NCBI GenBank assembly: GCA_903889565.1
Contig: CAISYC010000008.1
Location: 1 to 64,000, forward strand
Direction: 5' to 3'
Length of the DNA stretch: 64,000 bases
DNA from: an uncultured beta proteobacterium
GTDB taxonomy: Bacteria > Pseudomonadota > Gammaproteobacteria > Burkholderiales > SG8-41
Shown: in pieces, positions 53,914 to 64,000 of the stretch
Position numbering within the stretch: position 1 is the first letter of the stretch
Layout of the letters: each line of letters begins with the position of its first letter
The notes under the pieces: model-generated
What the model saw: the letters and a program-made list of their open reading frames with translations, nothing else
What the model was told of the DNA's origin: nothing
Databases searched by the model: none
Made by a program: the position numbers and the translations under genes

Positions 53914-55887
53914 CTACTGAACACCCTCCTTTAGTTGCTGGAGAATGGCGGGATTTTCGAGCGTGGAAACGTCCTGCGTGATTTCCTCGCCCTTGGCAAT
54001 CGAGCGCAGCAGGCGGCGCATGATTTTGCCTGAACGCGTTTTCGGCAGGTTCTCGCCGAAACGGATGTCCTTCGGCTTGGCGATCGCGCCGATTTCCTTG
54101 CCGACCCAGTCCTGCAGCTGCTTGACGATTTTCTTCGCCTCGTCGCCGGTCGGGCGCGCCTGCTTGAGCACGACAAACGCGCACACTGCCTCGCCGGTGA
54201 GATCGTCGGGCCGGCCGACCACAGCGGCCTCGGCCACCAGCGGATTGGCGACCAGCGCCGATTCGATTTCCATCGTCCCTAGGCGGTGGCCCGACACATT
54301 CAGCACGTCGTCAATGCGGCCCATGATCCAGAAGTAGCCGTCGAGATCGCGATTGGCGCCGTCGCCCGCCAGATAGTATTTGCCGTGAAAGTCTTCCGGA
54401 TAATAGGACTTCTTGAAACGCTCCGGATCGCCCCAGATGGTGCGGATCATCGACGGCCACGGCCGCTTGATCACCAGAAAACCGCCTTTGCCTTTTTCGA
54501 CATCGTGACCGGCCTCATCGACGATCGCGGCCATGATGCCGGGCAGGGGCAGGGTGCAGGAACCCGGCTTGGTGCTCACCACGCCGGGCAGCGGCGTGAT
54601 CATGTGGCCGCCGGTCTCGGTTTGCCACCAGGTATCGACAATCGGGCAACGTTGCTGGCCGACGGTTTCGTGGTACCACATCCAGGCTTCGGGATTGATC
54701 GGCTCGCCGACGGTGCCGAGCAGGCGCAGCGACGAAAGATCGAATTTCTTCGGCAGATCGGCGCCGAGTTTGATCAATGAACGGATTGCGGTCGGCGCGG
54801 TGTAGAAAACGCTGACCTTGTGGTCCTGGATCATGCGCCAGAAGCGCGTTGCGTCGGGATAGGTCGGCACGCCTTCGAAAATCAATTGCGTGGCGCCGAC
54901 CGCGAGCGGGCCGTAGCAGACATAGGTGTGGCCTGTAATCCAGCCGACATCGGCGGTGCACCAGAAGACGTCGTCCGGCTTGTAGTCGAACGTCCACTTC
55001 ATCGTCAGTGTCGCGTGCAGGATGTAACCGCCGCTCGAATGCTGCACGCCTTTCGGCTTGCCGGTCGAACCCGACGTGTAGAGAATGAATAGCGGATGCT
55101 CGGCCCCGACCCATTCCGGTTCGCAGGTTTCGGCCTGCCCCTTGAGCAGGTCGTGCAGCCAGATGTCGCGTTGATCGTCCCATTGCACCTTGCCGCCGGT
55201 GCGCTTGAATACGGCGACGGTTTTGACGCTTTCGCAGCCGCCCATCGCCAGCGCTTCATCGACCGCCGCCTTGAGCGGGATTGCGCGGCCGCCGCGCATT
55301 TGTTCGTCGGCGGTCAGCACCGCCACCGCGCCGGCGTCGAGGATGCGTTCGTGCACGCTCTTCGCCGAGAAGCCGCCGAACACCACCGAGTGAATCGCCC
55401 CGATGCGCGCGCAGCCCTGCATCGCGACCACCGCCTCGATCGACATCGGCATGTAGATCAGGACGCGGTCGCCCTTGTTGATTCCGCGGCTGCGCAAGGC
55501 ATTGGCCATGGCGCAGACGCGCTTGTGCAGATCGCGATAGCTGATTTTGGTCAGTGCACCGTCATCGGCCTCGAAGATGATCGCGGTCTTTTCCGGCTGC
55601 GTTTGCAGATGGCGGTCGAGACAGTTGTACGACACATTGAGTTTGCCGTCGGCAAACCATTTGAAAAACGGCGCGTTCGATTCGTCTAGGATCTGCGTGA
55701 ACGGCTTTTGCCACAGCAGGTGTTCGCGCGCGAGGCGCGCCCAGAATCCGGTGAAATCCTGTTCCGCCTCGGCGCACAGCTTGTCGTAGGCGGCCATGCC
55801 CGAGATGGTCGCCTTGCTGACGAAGGCGGGGGCTGGCGCAAACGTGCGGGTCTCATGCAGCACCGATTCTATGCTTGTGTCCGACAT
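53914..55887 (-). CDS. acs: Acetyl-CoA synthetase
   Basis: 657 aa: [97 protein letters not shown]. Confidence 0.97.
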   Translation of the reverse strand: MSDTSIESVLHETRTFAPAPAFVSKATISGMAAYDKLCAEAEQDFTGFWARLAREHLLWQKPFTQILDESNAPFFKWFADGKLNVSYNCLDRHLQTQPEKTAIIFEADDGALTKISYRDLHKRVCAMANALRSRGINKGDRVLIYMPMSIEAVVAMQGCARIGAIHSVVFGGFSAKSVHERILDAGAVAVLTADEQMRGGRAIPLKAAVDEALAMGGCESVKTVAVFKRTGGKVQWDDQRDIWLHDLLKGQAETCEPEWVGAEHPLFILYTSGSTGKPKGVQHSSGGYILHATLTMKWTFDYKPDDVFWCTADVGWITGHTYVCYGPLAVGATQLIFEGVPTYPDATRFWRMIQDHKVSVFYTAPTAIRSLIKLGADLPKKFDLSSLRLLGTVGEPINPEAWMWYHETVGQQRCPIVDTWWQTETGGHMITPLPGVVSTKPGSCTLPLPGIMAAIVDEAGHDVEKGKGGFLVIKRPWPSMIRTIWGDPERFKKSYYPEDFHGKYYLAGDGANRDLDGYFWIMGRIDDVLNVSGHRLGTMEIESALVANPLVAEAAVVGRPDDLTGEAVCAFVVLKQARPTGDEAKKIVKQLQDWVGKEIGAIAKPKDIRFGENLPKTRSGKIMRRLLRSIAKGEEITQDVSTLENPAILQQLKEGVQ

Positions 55888-56036
55888 TCCTTTTCTCCTC
55901 GGCAGACGCTCGATTTATTTGGAAAAATTGTAGCATGCGCGGTCACTGCGCCGCCCCACAACATGGACTCGCCCGCGCGCGGGCTTACAGGCATAATGCA
56001 GCCTGACCCGCGGGCCTAAACCGCCGGCAGGTCAAA

Positions 56037-56134
56037 TGGCGGGCCCCCCCGCATTGCAAGGTAGTGAACCTGGTCAGGTCCGGAAGGAAGCAGCCAAAGC
56101 TATTTACTGCAAGTGCCGGGGATCAGGCTCGCCA
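56037..56134 (+). ncRNA. ffs: Bacterial signal recognition particle RNA (4.5S)
   Basis: Hallmark GTGAACCTGGTCAGGTCCGGAAGGAAGCAGCCAAAGC with closing stem TGGCGGGCC/GGCTCGCCA; located upstream of dnaX. Confidence 0.95.
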
Positions 56135-56194
56135 CCCTATTTCTTTTGCGTTATCATCGCGATATCGCAATTTTTTTGGTCTGCCGAGGAAACC

Positions 56195-56755
56195 ATGCGC
56201 ACAATTCTGTCGATTCTGACCGCCGCACTGCTGTTTGCCAGTTCCGGCGCTTTTGCCGTTGACGGCTACTCGTTTGAATATGGCAAGTCGGATTCCTCGA
56301 ATTCCAGCGTCAATCTGTACCGGCTGGGCATGCAGTGGGATTGGAACAAGAAACTGATCGAATACGGCGGCTGGCATATCGGCGGGTTCTGGGATATCGA
56401 TCTGGGTTACTGGGATAACAAAAGCCCGTTTCAGACCGGCGGCTATTCGACCTCGAACATCGCGGAAATCGGCCTGACCCCGACGTTCCGCCTGCAGCAG
56501 AACACCATCTCAGGATTTGCGCCGTATGCGGAGCTGGCGGTCGGCTTCCATTTCCTGTCGCATACATTTGTCGATGCACAACGCCAGTTCGGCACCAGTT
56601 TCCAGTTCGGCGACCACGTCGGCGCCGGTTTTCGCTTTGGCGACAAGGGCCAGTACGATATCGGCTACCGCTATCAGCACCTGTCGAATGGCAGCATCAA
56701 GGGGCCGAATCAGGGTATCAACTACAACATCGTCCGTCTGCAATATCACTTCTAG
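56195..56755 (+). CDS. Lipid A 3-O-deacylase (PagL-like, acyloxyacyl hydrolase family)
   Basis: Signal peptide MRTILSILTAALLFASSGAFAVDG; outer-membrane beta-barrel pattern ending in F; H-x-S-N motif in YRYQHLSNGSIKGPNQGINYNIVRLQYHF. The track start at 56036 falls inside ffs. Confidence 0.85.
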   Translation: MRTILSILTAALLFASSGAFAVDGYSFEYGKSDSSNSSVNLYRLGMQWDWNKKLIEYGGWHIGGFWDIDLGYWDNKSPFQTGGYSTSNIAEIGLTPTFRLQQNTISGFAPYAELAVGFHFLSHTFVDAQRQFGTSFQFGDHVGAGFRFGDKGQYDIGYRYQHLSNGSIKGPNQGINYNIVRLQYHF

Positions 56756-56830
56756 GGCGGCAGGCCGGCCGGCGGCGCTCCGAATTCACTGGCCGCGCGC
56801 TGTGGCTCGCCGACCCGGCATTGATCCCAC

Positions 56831-58396
56831 GTGACCCAAGTTCTCGCCCGCAAGTGGCGGCCCAGATCGTTTGCCGAACTGGTCGGTCAGGAGCATGTCG
56901 TCAAGGCGCTCTCCAACGCGCTGACCCAGCAACGGCTGCATCACGCCTACCTGTTTACCGGCACGCGCGGCGTCGGCAAAACGACCATCGCGCGCATCAT
57001 CGCCAAGGCGCTTAACTGCGAAACCGGGATTACGGCGACCCCTTGCGGCGTATGCCGCACCTGCACTGACATCGATGCGGGGCGTTACGTCGATCTGATC
57101 GAACTCGATGCGGCGTCGAATACGCAGGTAGACAGCATGCGCGAATTGCTCGAAAACGCGCTCTATGCGCCGACCGCCGGCCGCTTCAAGGTCTACATCA
57201 TCGACGAAGTGCACATGCTGTCGCGCAGCGCTTTTAATGCGATGCTGAAGACGCTCGAAGAGCCGCCGGGTCACGTCAAGTTCATTCTCGCCACCACCGA
57301 TCCCCAGCGCATTCCGGTGACGGTGCTGTCGCGCTGCCTGCAATTCAATCTCAAACAGATTCCGCAGCCGCAGATTCGCGCCCAGCTTGCAAAGATTCTG
57401 GATCTCGAAAAAATCGAATTCGAAGACGAGGCGCTGGCGCTGCTCGCGCGCGCGGCGCGCGGCAGCATGCGCGACAGTCTCTCGCTGCTCGATCAGGCAA
57501 TTGCCCATGGCGGCGGACGCGTAGAAACCCCCGGCGTGCGCGCCATGCTGGGCAGTGTGGAGCAGGAGTATCTGCGCGACATCCTGAACGCGCTGCGGGA
57601 CGCCGACGGCGCGGCACTTCTGGCGGTGGCCGATCGCATGGCCGAACGCAGCCTCGCATTCGATAACGCCCTGCAGGATCTTGGCACACTCCTGCACCGT
57701 GTCGCGCTCGTGCAGGCGATTCCGTCGGCCGTGACCACGGACGATCCGGAGCACGCCGTGTCGACGAATCTGGCTGCCGCATTCAGTGCCGAGGACATCC
57801 AGTTGCTTTATCAAATCGTCATTCAGGGGCGCCAGGACATTGGCTACGCGCCGGACGACTATGCCGGCTTCACCATGACGCTGATGCGCATGCTTGCCTT
57901 CGTGCCGGCCGGCGCCATTGAGCCCGCGCCGCGCAGGCCGGCCGCCGCGGTGTCGGCACGACCGGTTGCAGCGTCAACCGCGGCAGTCGAAACAGCCGCA
58001 AAAAAAAAGACCGCGCTTGACGGCGACTGGCCTGCCTTCATTGCCGGCCTGCCGCTCGCCGGCATGGAGCGCATGCTCGCGCACAACTGCGAGCTGGTGT
58101 CATGGCAGGACGGCAAGCTCGAACTGCGTGTCGCGCACGCGCAGCGACATCTCAACAGCCGCGCCTATCAGGATCGTTTGCAGCAGGTGCTCGAACAGCA
58201 TCTGGGCACGCGGATCCGGCTTGAAATCACGGTCGGCGCGGTCGATGGCAAGACCGTCGCCGCGGTGCGCGACCGCGAGGAAAAACAGCAGCTGAGCGCG
58301 GCTGCCAGCGCCATCGAAGGCGATCCCTTCGTGCGCGACGTGATTGCAAATTTCGACGGCCGCATCGTGCCGGATTCGATCAAACCCACGAACTAG
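56831..58396 (+). CDS. dnaX: DNA polymerase III subunits gamma/tau
   Basis: GTG start; LARKWRPRSFAELVGQEHVVKALSNALTQQRLHHAYLFTGTRGVGKTTIARIIAKALNC...DELDAAS-like ELDAASNTQVDSMRELLENALYAPTAGRFKVYIIDEVHMLSRSAFNAMLKTLEEPPGHVKFILATTDPQRIPVTVLSRCLQFNL. Confidence 0.97.
   Translation: MTQVLARKWRPRSFAELVGQEHVVKALSNALTQQRLHHAYLFTGTRGVGKTTIARIIAKALNCETGITATPCGVCRTCTDIDAGRYVDLIELDAASNTQVDSMRELLENALYAPTAGRFKVYIIDEVHMLSRSAFNAMLKTLEEPPGHVKFILATTDPQRIPVTVLSRCLQFNLKQIPQPQIRAQLAKILDLEKIEFEDEALALLARAARGSMRDSLSLLDQAIAHGGGRVETPGVRAMLGSVEQEYLRDILNALRDADGAALLAVADRMAERSLAFDNALQDLGTLLHRVALVQAIPSAVTTDDPEHAVSTNLAAAFSAEDIQLLYQIVIQGRQDIGYAPDDYAGFTMTLMRMLAFVPAGAIEPAPRRPAAAVSARPVAASTAAVETAAKKKTALDGDWPAFIAGLPLAGMERMLAHNCELVSWQDGKLELRVAHAQRHLNSRAYQDRLQQVLEQHLGTRIRLEITVGAVDGKTVAAVRDREEKQQLSAAASAIEGDPFVRDVIANFDGRIVPDSIKPTN
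58000..58020 (+). promoter_or_regulatory. Putative dnaX frameshift/slippage site (A9G with -1 frame stop)
   Basis: GCA AAA AAA AAG ACC contains A AAA AAG in the zero frame. The -1 frame then reads GAC CGC GCT TGA, with the stop at 58018-58020. Confidence 0.65.
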
Positions 58397-58408
58397 AAGG
58401 AGCCGGAC

Positions 58409-58738
58409 ATGAACATGAAGGGCGGTCTTGCAGGGCTGATGAAACAGGCCCAACAGATGCAGGAAAACATGAAACGCATGCAGGAGCAATTGGCAACGGT
58501 CGAGGTCGAGGGGCAGGCCGGTGCCGGCATGGCCAAGGTGGTGATGACCTGCCGCTACGACGTCAAGCGCGTTGTCATCGACGACAGCCTGCTCAAGGAC
58601 GACAAGGAAATGTTGGAAGACCTCGTGGCCGCCGCTTTCAACGACGCCGTGCGCAAGGTCGAGGCCACCACTCAGGAGCGGCTCGGCGGCATGACGGCGG
58701 GCATGGGATTGCCGCCCGGATTCAAACTGCCGTTCTGA
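58409..58738 (+). CDS. ybaB: YbaB/EbfC nucleoid-associated protein
   Basis: [54 protein letters not shown]; dnaX-ybaB-recR synteny. Confidence 0.96.
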   Translation: MNMKGGLAGLMKQAQQMQENMKRMQEQLATVEVEGQAGAGMAKVVMTCRYDVKRVVIDDSLLKDDKEMLEDLVAAAFNDAVRKVEATTQERLGGMTAGMGLPPGFKLPF

Positions 58739-58772
58739 GCGAAGGCGGTCGCTTCAGTCGCGACCACCGCAG

Positions 58773-59381
58773 ATGAAAAATCCATCCAGTCTGGAAGAAC
58801 TGATCGACGCTTTGCGCTGTCTCCCCGGCGTCGGGCCGCGGTCGGCCCAGCGCATGGCGTATCATCTGCTGCAGCGTGACCACAAGGGGGCCGCGCGTCT
58901 GGCGGCCGCGCTCGGCAGCGCGCTCGAACTGATTCACCATTGCGAACGTTGCAATACTTTTACCGAGGAAACCGTATGTACGCTTTGCCGCTCGCCGCGT
59001 CGCGATGCCCGTCTGCTGTGCGTGGTTGAAACGCCCGCCGACATGCTGATGATGGAGCAGGCGGGCGCCTACGCCGGACTTTATTTTGTGCTGATGGGGC
59101 GGCTGTCGCCGCTCGACGGCGTCGGCCCGAAGGATATTCACCTCGACAGGTTGCTGGCACGCGCCGGCGACGGCGAAGTTGAGGAGGTGATTGTCGCCAC
59201 CAACTTTACCGTTGAGGGCGAGGCCACCGCGCATTATGCCGCCGAGCTGCTGCTCGCGCGCGGTCTCAAGGTCAGCCGCATCGCGCGCGGTCTGCCGGTC
59301 GGCGGCGAACTCGAACACGTCGATAGCGGAACCCTGGCACAGGCCGTGATCGAACGGCGCGCTGTCGGGACGACCTCATGA
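58773..59381 (+). CDS. recR: Recombination mediator protein RecR
   Basis: [84 protein letters not shown]. Confidence 0.97.
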   Translation: MKNPSSLEELIDALRCLPGVGPRSAQRMAYHLLQRDHKGAARLAAALGSALELIHHCERCNTFTEETVCTLCRSPRRDARLLCVVETPADMLMMEQAGAYAGLYFVLMGRLSPLDGVGPKDIHLDRLLARAGDGEVEEVIVATNFTVEGEATAHYAAELLLARGLKVSRIARGLPVGGELEHVDSGTLAQAVIERRAVGTTS

Positions 59382-60274
59382 CGCGCAAGGGCGGTTTCGG
59401 ACCGCGCGGCAAGGTGGAACCGGCGCCGCGCCGCCAACGGCCGACCACGCGCAGCCAGCGCGGCGACACTGCGGCAGTGGCAGAAGACGGTTCCGGCACC
59501 CAAAAACTGCAGAAAATTCTTGCGCAGGCCGGGCTAGGCTCCCGGCGCAACATGGAAGAATGGATCAGCGGCGGGCGCGTCACGGTCAACGGCAAACCGG
59601 CGACCCTCGGTATGCGCGTCGGCGCTGGCGACCAGATCAAGGTCGGCAACCGCGTGATCCGCGCGCGGCCCGATACCGGCACCCCGCGCGTGCTGGTTTA
59701 TCACAAGCCCGAAGGCGAGATCACCAGCCGCAACGACCCGCGCGGCCGTCCGAGCGTGTTCGACCGTCTGCCGAAAGTATCGGGCGCGCGCTGGATCAAT
59801 GTCGGCCGGCTCGATTTCAATTCCTGCGGTTTGCTGTTGTTTACGACGTCGGGCGAACTGGCCAACCGGCTGATGCATCCGCGCTTTGAAATCGAACGCG
59901 AGTACGCGGTGCGCATCATGGGTACTTTGCGTGATGATCAGACGGACAAGCTGCTTGAGGGTATCCAGCTCGAGGACGGTGTGGCGCACTGCGAAAGTGT
60001 GTCGGCGCGCGGCGGCGAAGGTTCGAACCACTGGTATCACGTGGTACTGCGTGAGGGCCGTAATCGCGAGGTACGGCGCATGTTCGAGAGTCTCGGTTTT
60101 ACGGTCAGCCGCCTGATGCGGGTGCGCTATGGTCCGGTCGAACTGCCGGCGCGAGTCAAACGCGGCCAGAGTTACGAACTTGATCCGGATGAGACACGGC
60201 GTTTCATCAAATGGCTCGACGCCGCGCAGGCCGCCGCCGAAGCGCCGCCGGCATCAGCAGGTCGGCGCGGCTGA
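59378..60274 (+). CDS. rluB: 23S rRNA pseudouridine synthase (RluB/RsuA family)
   Basis: S4 domain [104 protein letters not shown]. Confidence 0.92.
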   Translation: MTRKGGFGPRGKVEPAPRRQRPTTRSQRGDTAAVAEDGSGTQKLQKILAQAGLGSRRNMEEWISGGRVTVNGKPATLGMRVGAGDQIKVGNRVIRARPDTGTPRVLVYHKPEGEITSRNDPRGRPSVFDRLPKVSGARWINVGRLDFNSCGLLLFTTSGELANRLMHPRFEIEREYAVRIMGTLRDDQTDKLLEGIQLEDGVAHCESVSARGGEGSNHWYHVVLREGRNREVRRMFESLGFTVSRLMRVRYGPVELPARVKRGQSYELDPDETRRFIKWLDAAQAAAEAPPASAGRRG

Positions 60275-61160
60275 GCACGAATACGCAGTCGTCGCCGCCG
60301 CTGGTTTCAGGCCACAAGAACGGCAGACGCGGGTAGGTTGCCTCGAGGCGACGGCGGTGATGCCCGATTTCGACCACCAGCAGTCCATCAGCGGAAAGAT
60401 GGCCGGCGGCACGTCTGAGTATTCCATCGACAAGATCGAAACCGTCGGCGCCACCGGCCAGCGCGAGCGCCGGTTCGCGCCGATATTCCGGCGGCAGTCG
60501 TTTCATGGTGGATGACGTCACATAGGGCGGGTTGCTGATGATGAGATCGTAGCGGCGGTCGGCCAGCGCCGAAAATAAATCTGATTCGACGAGCCGGATG
60601 CGGCGGCCAAGCCGGTATTGCGCGACGTTGCGTCGCGCAACCGCAAGCGCAGCGACCGACAGGTCGACCGCATCGATTCGTGCGCGCGGGAACATTTTCG
60701 CCATGATGATCGCAAGGCAGCCCGAGCCGGTGCAGAGATCCAGTGCGGTCTTGATGCGGTTTGGCGCGGCAAGCCACGGTGCAAACTGCTCGCCGAGCAG
60801 TTCGGCTATGTAGGAGCGCGGCACGATCACGCGCTCATCGACATGGAAGCGCAGGCCCTGCAGCCACGCCTCGTTGGTCAGATAGGCGGCGGGCACGCGC
60901 CGTTGAATGCGTAGGTCGATCAGGGCGAGCGCTTTTTTCGCGGCGGCGTCGGTGACCGGCCGGCGCAGTGCGGCGGCATCGCCGCTGCCCATCCGCAGGC
61001 CCAGCGCGTGCTGGACAAGACAGACCGCCTCGTCCTGCGCGTTGAGGGTGCCGTGGCCGTAGCTCAGTTTGGCGTGCGCCAGACGCCGCGCCGCCTTTGA
61101 AAACAGCGCAGCAAGCGTAAGCGGAGCCGGGGAGCGGCGCGGGCGCGGGACGGCGCTCAC
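60207..61160 (-). CDS. prmB: Ribosomal protein uL3 glutamine methyltransferase (PrmB/HemK family)
   Basis: VPRSYIAELLGEQFAPWL...ALDLCTGSGCLAIIMAKMFPRARIDAVDLSVAALAVARRN...YDLIISNPPYVTSSTMKRLPPEYRREPALALAGGADGFDLVDGILR. Confidence 0.92.
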   Translation of the reverse strand: MSAVPRPRRSPAPLTLAALFSKAARRLAHAKLSYGHGTLNAQDEAVCLVQHALGLRMGSGDAAALRRPVTDAAAKKALALIDLRIQRRVPAAYLTNEAWLQGLRFHVDERVIVPRSYIAELLGEQFAPWLAAPNRIKTALDLCTGSGCLAIIMAKMFPRARIDAVDLSVAALAVARRNVAQYRLGRRIRLVESDLFSALADRRYDLIISNPPYVTSSTMKRLPPEYRREPALALAGGADGFDLVDGILRRAAGHLSADGLLVVEIGHHRRRLEATYPRLPFLWPETSGGDDCVFVLSRADLLMPAALRRRPARRRAI

Positions 61161-62323
61161 ACCATGTCGAGATTCAGTTTGATGCTGCTTAAATCGTCGC
61201 CGCCGGTGCCCGAAACCGGCGCATCGGAAGAGGAATTGCCGGCTTTTTCATCGCTGCCCGGATGTTTGCCCGCGTTGTTGATCAGCCAGTGGAGGTTGGT
61301 CGCCGAATCGGCGTTGGCGAGCGCGTTTTCGATCGTGATCTGGCCGCTCGAATAAAGATGGTAGAGCGCTTGCTCGAAGGTCTGGCTGCCGGGCGCAAGG
61401 CTTTGCTCCATCGCGTCCTTGATCTGGTTGATTTCGCCTTTTTTGATCAGCTCAGCGATATGCTGGGTGTTCTGCATGATTTCGATTGCTGGCACGCGAC
61501 CGCCGTCCTTGCTGCGGACCAGCCGTTGCGAGATCACGCAGCGCAGACTGATGGCGAGGTCGGCGAGCAGCGCCTCGCGCGCCTCGCGCGGAAAAAAATT
61601 GATGATGCGGTTCAGCGCGTGATAGCTGTTGTTGGCGTGCAGCGTCGACATGCACAGGTGGCCGGTCTGCGCGAACAGCAAGGCGCTTTGCAGCGTCGGT
61701 TTGTCGCGAATTTCCCCGATCATCAGCAGGTCCGGCGCTTCGCGCATGGCGCTGATCAGGGCGTCGTCATAAGTGTGCGTGTCCATGCCGACTTCGCGCT
61801 GGTTGACGATCGATTTCTTGTGCTTGTACGAGAACTCCATCGGATCTTCGATCGTCAGGATGTGCCCGGTCTTGGTCGCATTGCGGTAATCAATCATCGC
61901 CGCCATCGACGAGGATTTGCCGGAGCCGGTCGAGCCGACGATGATGATCATGCCGAGCTTTTCCATCACGATCTCTTTGAGCACCGCGGGCAGCTTCAGC
62001 TGTTCGATGGTCGGAATCTCGGGCTTGATGAACCGGATCACCATGGCGACGGCGCCGCGCTGGCGGAAGATGTTGACGCGGAAGCTGCCGAGTTCGGCGC
62101 GGCCAACCGCGAAATTCATCTCGAGCTTGGATTCGAAGTCGCTAACCTGCTGCTCGGACATCAGTTCGTAACAGATTTTTTTGCAGGTCGGCGAATCCAG
62201 CACCTGCGCATTGACCGGCATGACCACGCCGTTGATCTTGATCTGGATCGGGGCGCCGACCGTGAAAAACATGTCCGACGCCTGCTTGTCGGCCATCAGT
62301 TTGAACAGCGGATCGACGAACAT
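61157..62323 (-). CDS. pilU: PilT/PilU-family type IV pilus retraction ATPase (PilU-like)
   Basis: KLMADKQASDMFFTVGAPIQIKINGVVMPVN; IIIVGSTGSGKSSSMAAMIDYRN; AMREAPDLLMIGEIRDKPTLQSALLFAQTGHLCMSTLHANNSYHALNRIINFFP. Confidence 0.93.
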   Translation of the reverse strand: MFVDPLFKLMADKQASDMFFTVGAPIQIKINGVVMPVNAQVLDSPTCKKICYELMSEQQVSDFESKLEMNFAVGRAELGSFRVNIFRQRGAVAMVIRFIKPEIPTIEQLKLPAVLKEIVMEKLGMIIIVGSTGSGKSSSMAAMIDYRNATKTGHILTIEDPMEFSYKHKKSIVNQREVGMDTHTYDDALISAMREAPDLLMIGEIRDKPTLQSALLFAQTGHLCMSTLHANNSYHALNRIINFFPREAREALLADLAISLRCVISQRLVRSKDGGRVPAIEIMQNTQHIAELIKKGEINQIKDAMEQSLAPGSQTFEQALYHLYSSGQITIENALANADSATNLHWLINNAGKHPGSDEKAGNSSSDAPVSGTGGDDLSSIKLNLDMV

Positions 62324-62331
62324 GGGCGCTG

Positions 62332-63162
62332 TCAGCGTTTGAGAATGGACTTGATGCTGCCGAGGAAACTCTTCGTCGGATCGCTGATATCGTCCATCGG
62401 CGACGCGGTGGGCGGCGCCGGATCGACGGGGTACTGGTGCAGCGGCGCTTCGCCGGCAGCGCGCGGCGGTCGGGTCGATGTGGCGCGCAGCGCTTCCTGA
62501 TGGCGGCCCAGGGTGCGGAAGTTGTTCGGCTTGGCGATGATCACCTTGCCCAATTCCTCGAGTATCTCCTTGCCGAACTCGTCAAAGTCGTAGACGTTGG
62601 TGTACTCGCCGAATTTTTCGAGATTCTTGGCGACGATCTTGATGCGGCCGTTTTCAAGGTCGCCGACCATCGTCACCATCACCGGCACTTCGCACGGTAT
62701 GGTGAAAATGCCGCGCTCGACGTAGCCGCGGTCGTTGCGGATTTCCTTGAGATCGAACTTGATATTGTTCGTCCACAGGTGCTCGCGCATGCGCGTCACA
62801 ACCGGGTCGGTCTGTTTTTCGACGGTCAGTTTCTGTTCCGTGGCGCAGCGGAAGCGCAGCACGATGGCCTCGATATAGTCTTTGTGATCAAGCGTCAGCC
62901 GGCGGCCGTTCACGTTGTAGTCGGACTGGCGGAGGTTGTCCATCCGCGTGGCGCCGCCCTCCAGGTAGTAGACCCGCGAAATCTGCGGCTTGATCACGTT
63001 CAGGGAATTGAACAACTCGACCCAATAATGCAGCGCATCTTTCAGCTTGGCGTGCGCCAGCAACAGGTTCTGGCTGATTTCCTCCTGGGAAACCTGCTCT
63101 TTCTGCCTGAGAGTGTCGGCCTGTTGTTTTAAATCGTCGAGTAAGCCCATCGCCGCCTGCAA
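62332..63162 (-). CDS. Conserved hypothetical protein upstream of pilU
   Basis: 276 aa intact ORF: MGLLDDLKQQADTLRQKEQVSQEEISQNLLLAHAKLKDALHYWVELFNSLNVIKPQISRVYYLEGG. The pilU start follows closely. Confidence 0.75.
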   Translation of the reverse strand: MQAAMGLLDDLKQQADTLRQKEQVSQEEISQNLLLAHAKLKDALHYWVELFNSLNVIKPQISRVYYLEGGATRMDNLRQSDYNVNGRRLTLDHKDYIEAIVLRFRCATEQKLTVEKQTDPVVTRMREHLWTNNIKFDLKEIRNDRGYVERGIFTIPCEVPVMVTMVGDLENGRIKIVAKNLEKFGEYTNVYDFDEFGKEILEELGKVIIAKPNNFRTLGRHQEALRATSTRPPRAAGEAPLHQYPVDPAPPTASPMDDISDPTKSFLGSIKSILKR

Positions 63163-63227
63163 CTCCTGTCAAATCAAAGGCTATTGTGCCTATTTTTGAA
63201 CGACTTGGAAAGCGCGGTCGCGGCGCG

Positions 63228-64000
63228 CTAATCGCTGCGCAAAAGATCGTTAATGCTGGTTTTGGCGCGCGTCTTGGCGTCCACCCGCTTGACGATCACT
63301 GCGCAATACAACTGGCATTTGCCGTCGGCTGACGGCAGCGAGCCGGAAACAACCACCGAGCCTGCCGGAACGCGTCCGTAGATCACCTCGCCGCTTGCGC
63401 GGTCATAAATCTTGGTGCTCTGGCCGATGAACACGCCCATCGAAATGACCGAACCCTCCTCAACGATGACGCCTTCGACGATTTCCGAACGCGCGCCGAT
63501 GAAGCAGTTGTCTTCGATGATGGTTGGATTGGCCTGCAAGGGCTCAAGCACGCCGCCGATACCGACGCCGCCCGACAGATGAACGTTTTTGCCGATCTGC
63601 GCGCAGGAACCGACCGTTGCCCAGGTATCGACCATGGTGCCTTCATCGACATAGGCGCCGATATTCACATACGAGGGCATCAGTATCGCGTTCTTGCCAA
63701 TGAAGGCGCCGCGCCGCACCATCGCCGGCGGCACCACGCGAAAGCCGCCGCGCGCAAAGTCTTCGCGCGAATAATTCGTGAACTTGCCCGGCACTTTGTC
63801 GAAATACTGGGTGGCGGCACCCGGCAGGGGCTGGTTGTCCTCGACACGGAAGGACAACAGGACTGCTTTTTTTATCCATTGGTGAACGACCCATGCGCCA
63901 TCGATTTTTTCGGCTACGCGCAGGGTGCCCGCGTCGAGGCCGGCGATAACTTCCTTGATTGCGGCGCCGATTTTGGCCGGCGCGGTGCCCGGCGCCAGTT
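63228..64000 (-). CDS. dapD: 2,3,4,5-tetrahydropyridine-2,6-dicarboxylate N-succinyltransferase (5' part beyond the window)
   Basis: Frame stays open to the window end (...[31 protein letters not shown]). Hexapeptide-repeat core [106 protein letters not shown]. Confidence 0.96.
   Translation of the reverse strand, partial: LAPGTAPAKIGAAIKEVIAGLDAGTLRVAEKIDGAWVVHQWIKKAVLLSFRVEDNQPLPGAATQYFDKVPGKFTNYSREDFARGGFRVVPPAMVRRGAFIGKNAILMPSYVNIGAYVDEGTMVDTWATVGSCAQIGKNVHLSGGVGIGGVLEPLQANPTIIEDNCFIGARSEIVEGVIVEEGSVISMGVFIGQSTKIYDRASGEVIYGRVPAGSVVVSGSLPSADGKCQLYCAVIVKRVDAKTRAKTSINDLLRSD

Overview
This 64 kb window is a high-GC, gene-dense bacterial chromosome segment. Gene content and order suggest a betaproteobacterium (inference). 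It has three main parts. (1) The left part holds an IS3-type transposase remnant, a decayed mazF-like toxin gene, nnr, purL, ppiC, a bolA-family gene, yciB, msrB and an FAD-linked oxidase. These are followed by an accessory catabolic-looking block at about 10.2-21.5 kb: an atypical ThDP enzyme, tripartite tricarboxylate transporter genes (TctB, TctA, TctC), an isocitrate/isopropylmalate dehydrogenase-like enzyme, an FAH-family protein, LeuC-like and LeuD-like subunits, a polysaccharide-deacetylase-family protein and an isopropylmalate/homocitrate-synthase-like HMGL protein. (2) The centre is a TCA/2-methylcitrate supercluster: two tandem acnA paralogs, prpD, a DUF3147-like gene, prpC and mdh on the minus strand; sdhCDAB, sdhE, gltA, sucA, sucB, lpd, zapE, acuI-like and prpE-like genes on the plus strand. 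(3) The right part is housekeeping: recQ, tRNA-Ser(GGA), acs, the SRP RNA (ffs), a pagL-like gene, dnaX, ybaB, recR, rluB-like, prmB, pilU and a partial dapD. The best leads are the 2-oxoacid-elongation/alkylmalate-like block with its transporter and atypical ThDP enzyme, an orphan promoter plus terminator pair suggesting a ~130 nt small RNA at 9.84-9.97 kb, a bistable leader before the HMGL gene, a dnaX slippery site with a -1 frame stop, and the tandem aconitases with non-canonical cluster-loop residues. No CRISPR array or intact prophage was seen. No database searches were run; all calls come from reading sequence and recognising protein motifs.
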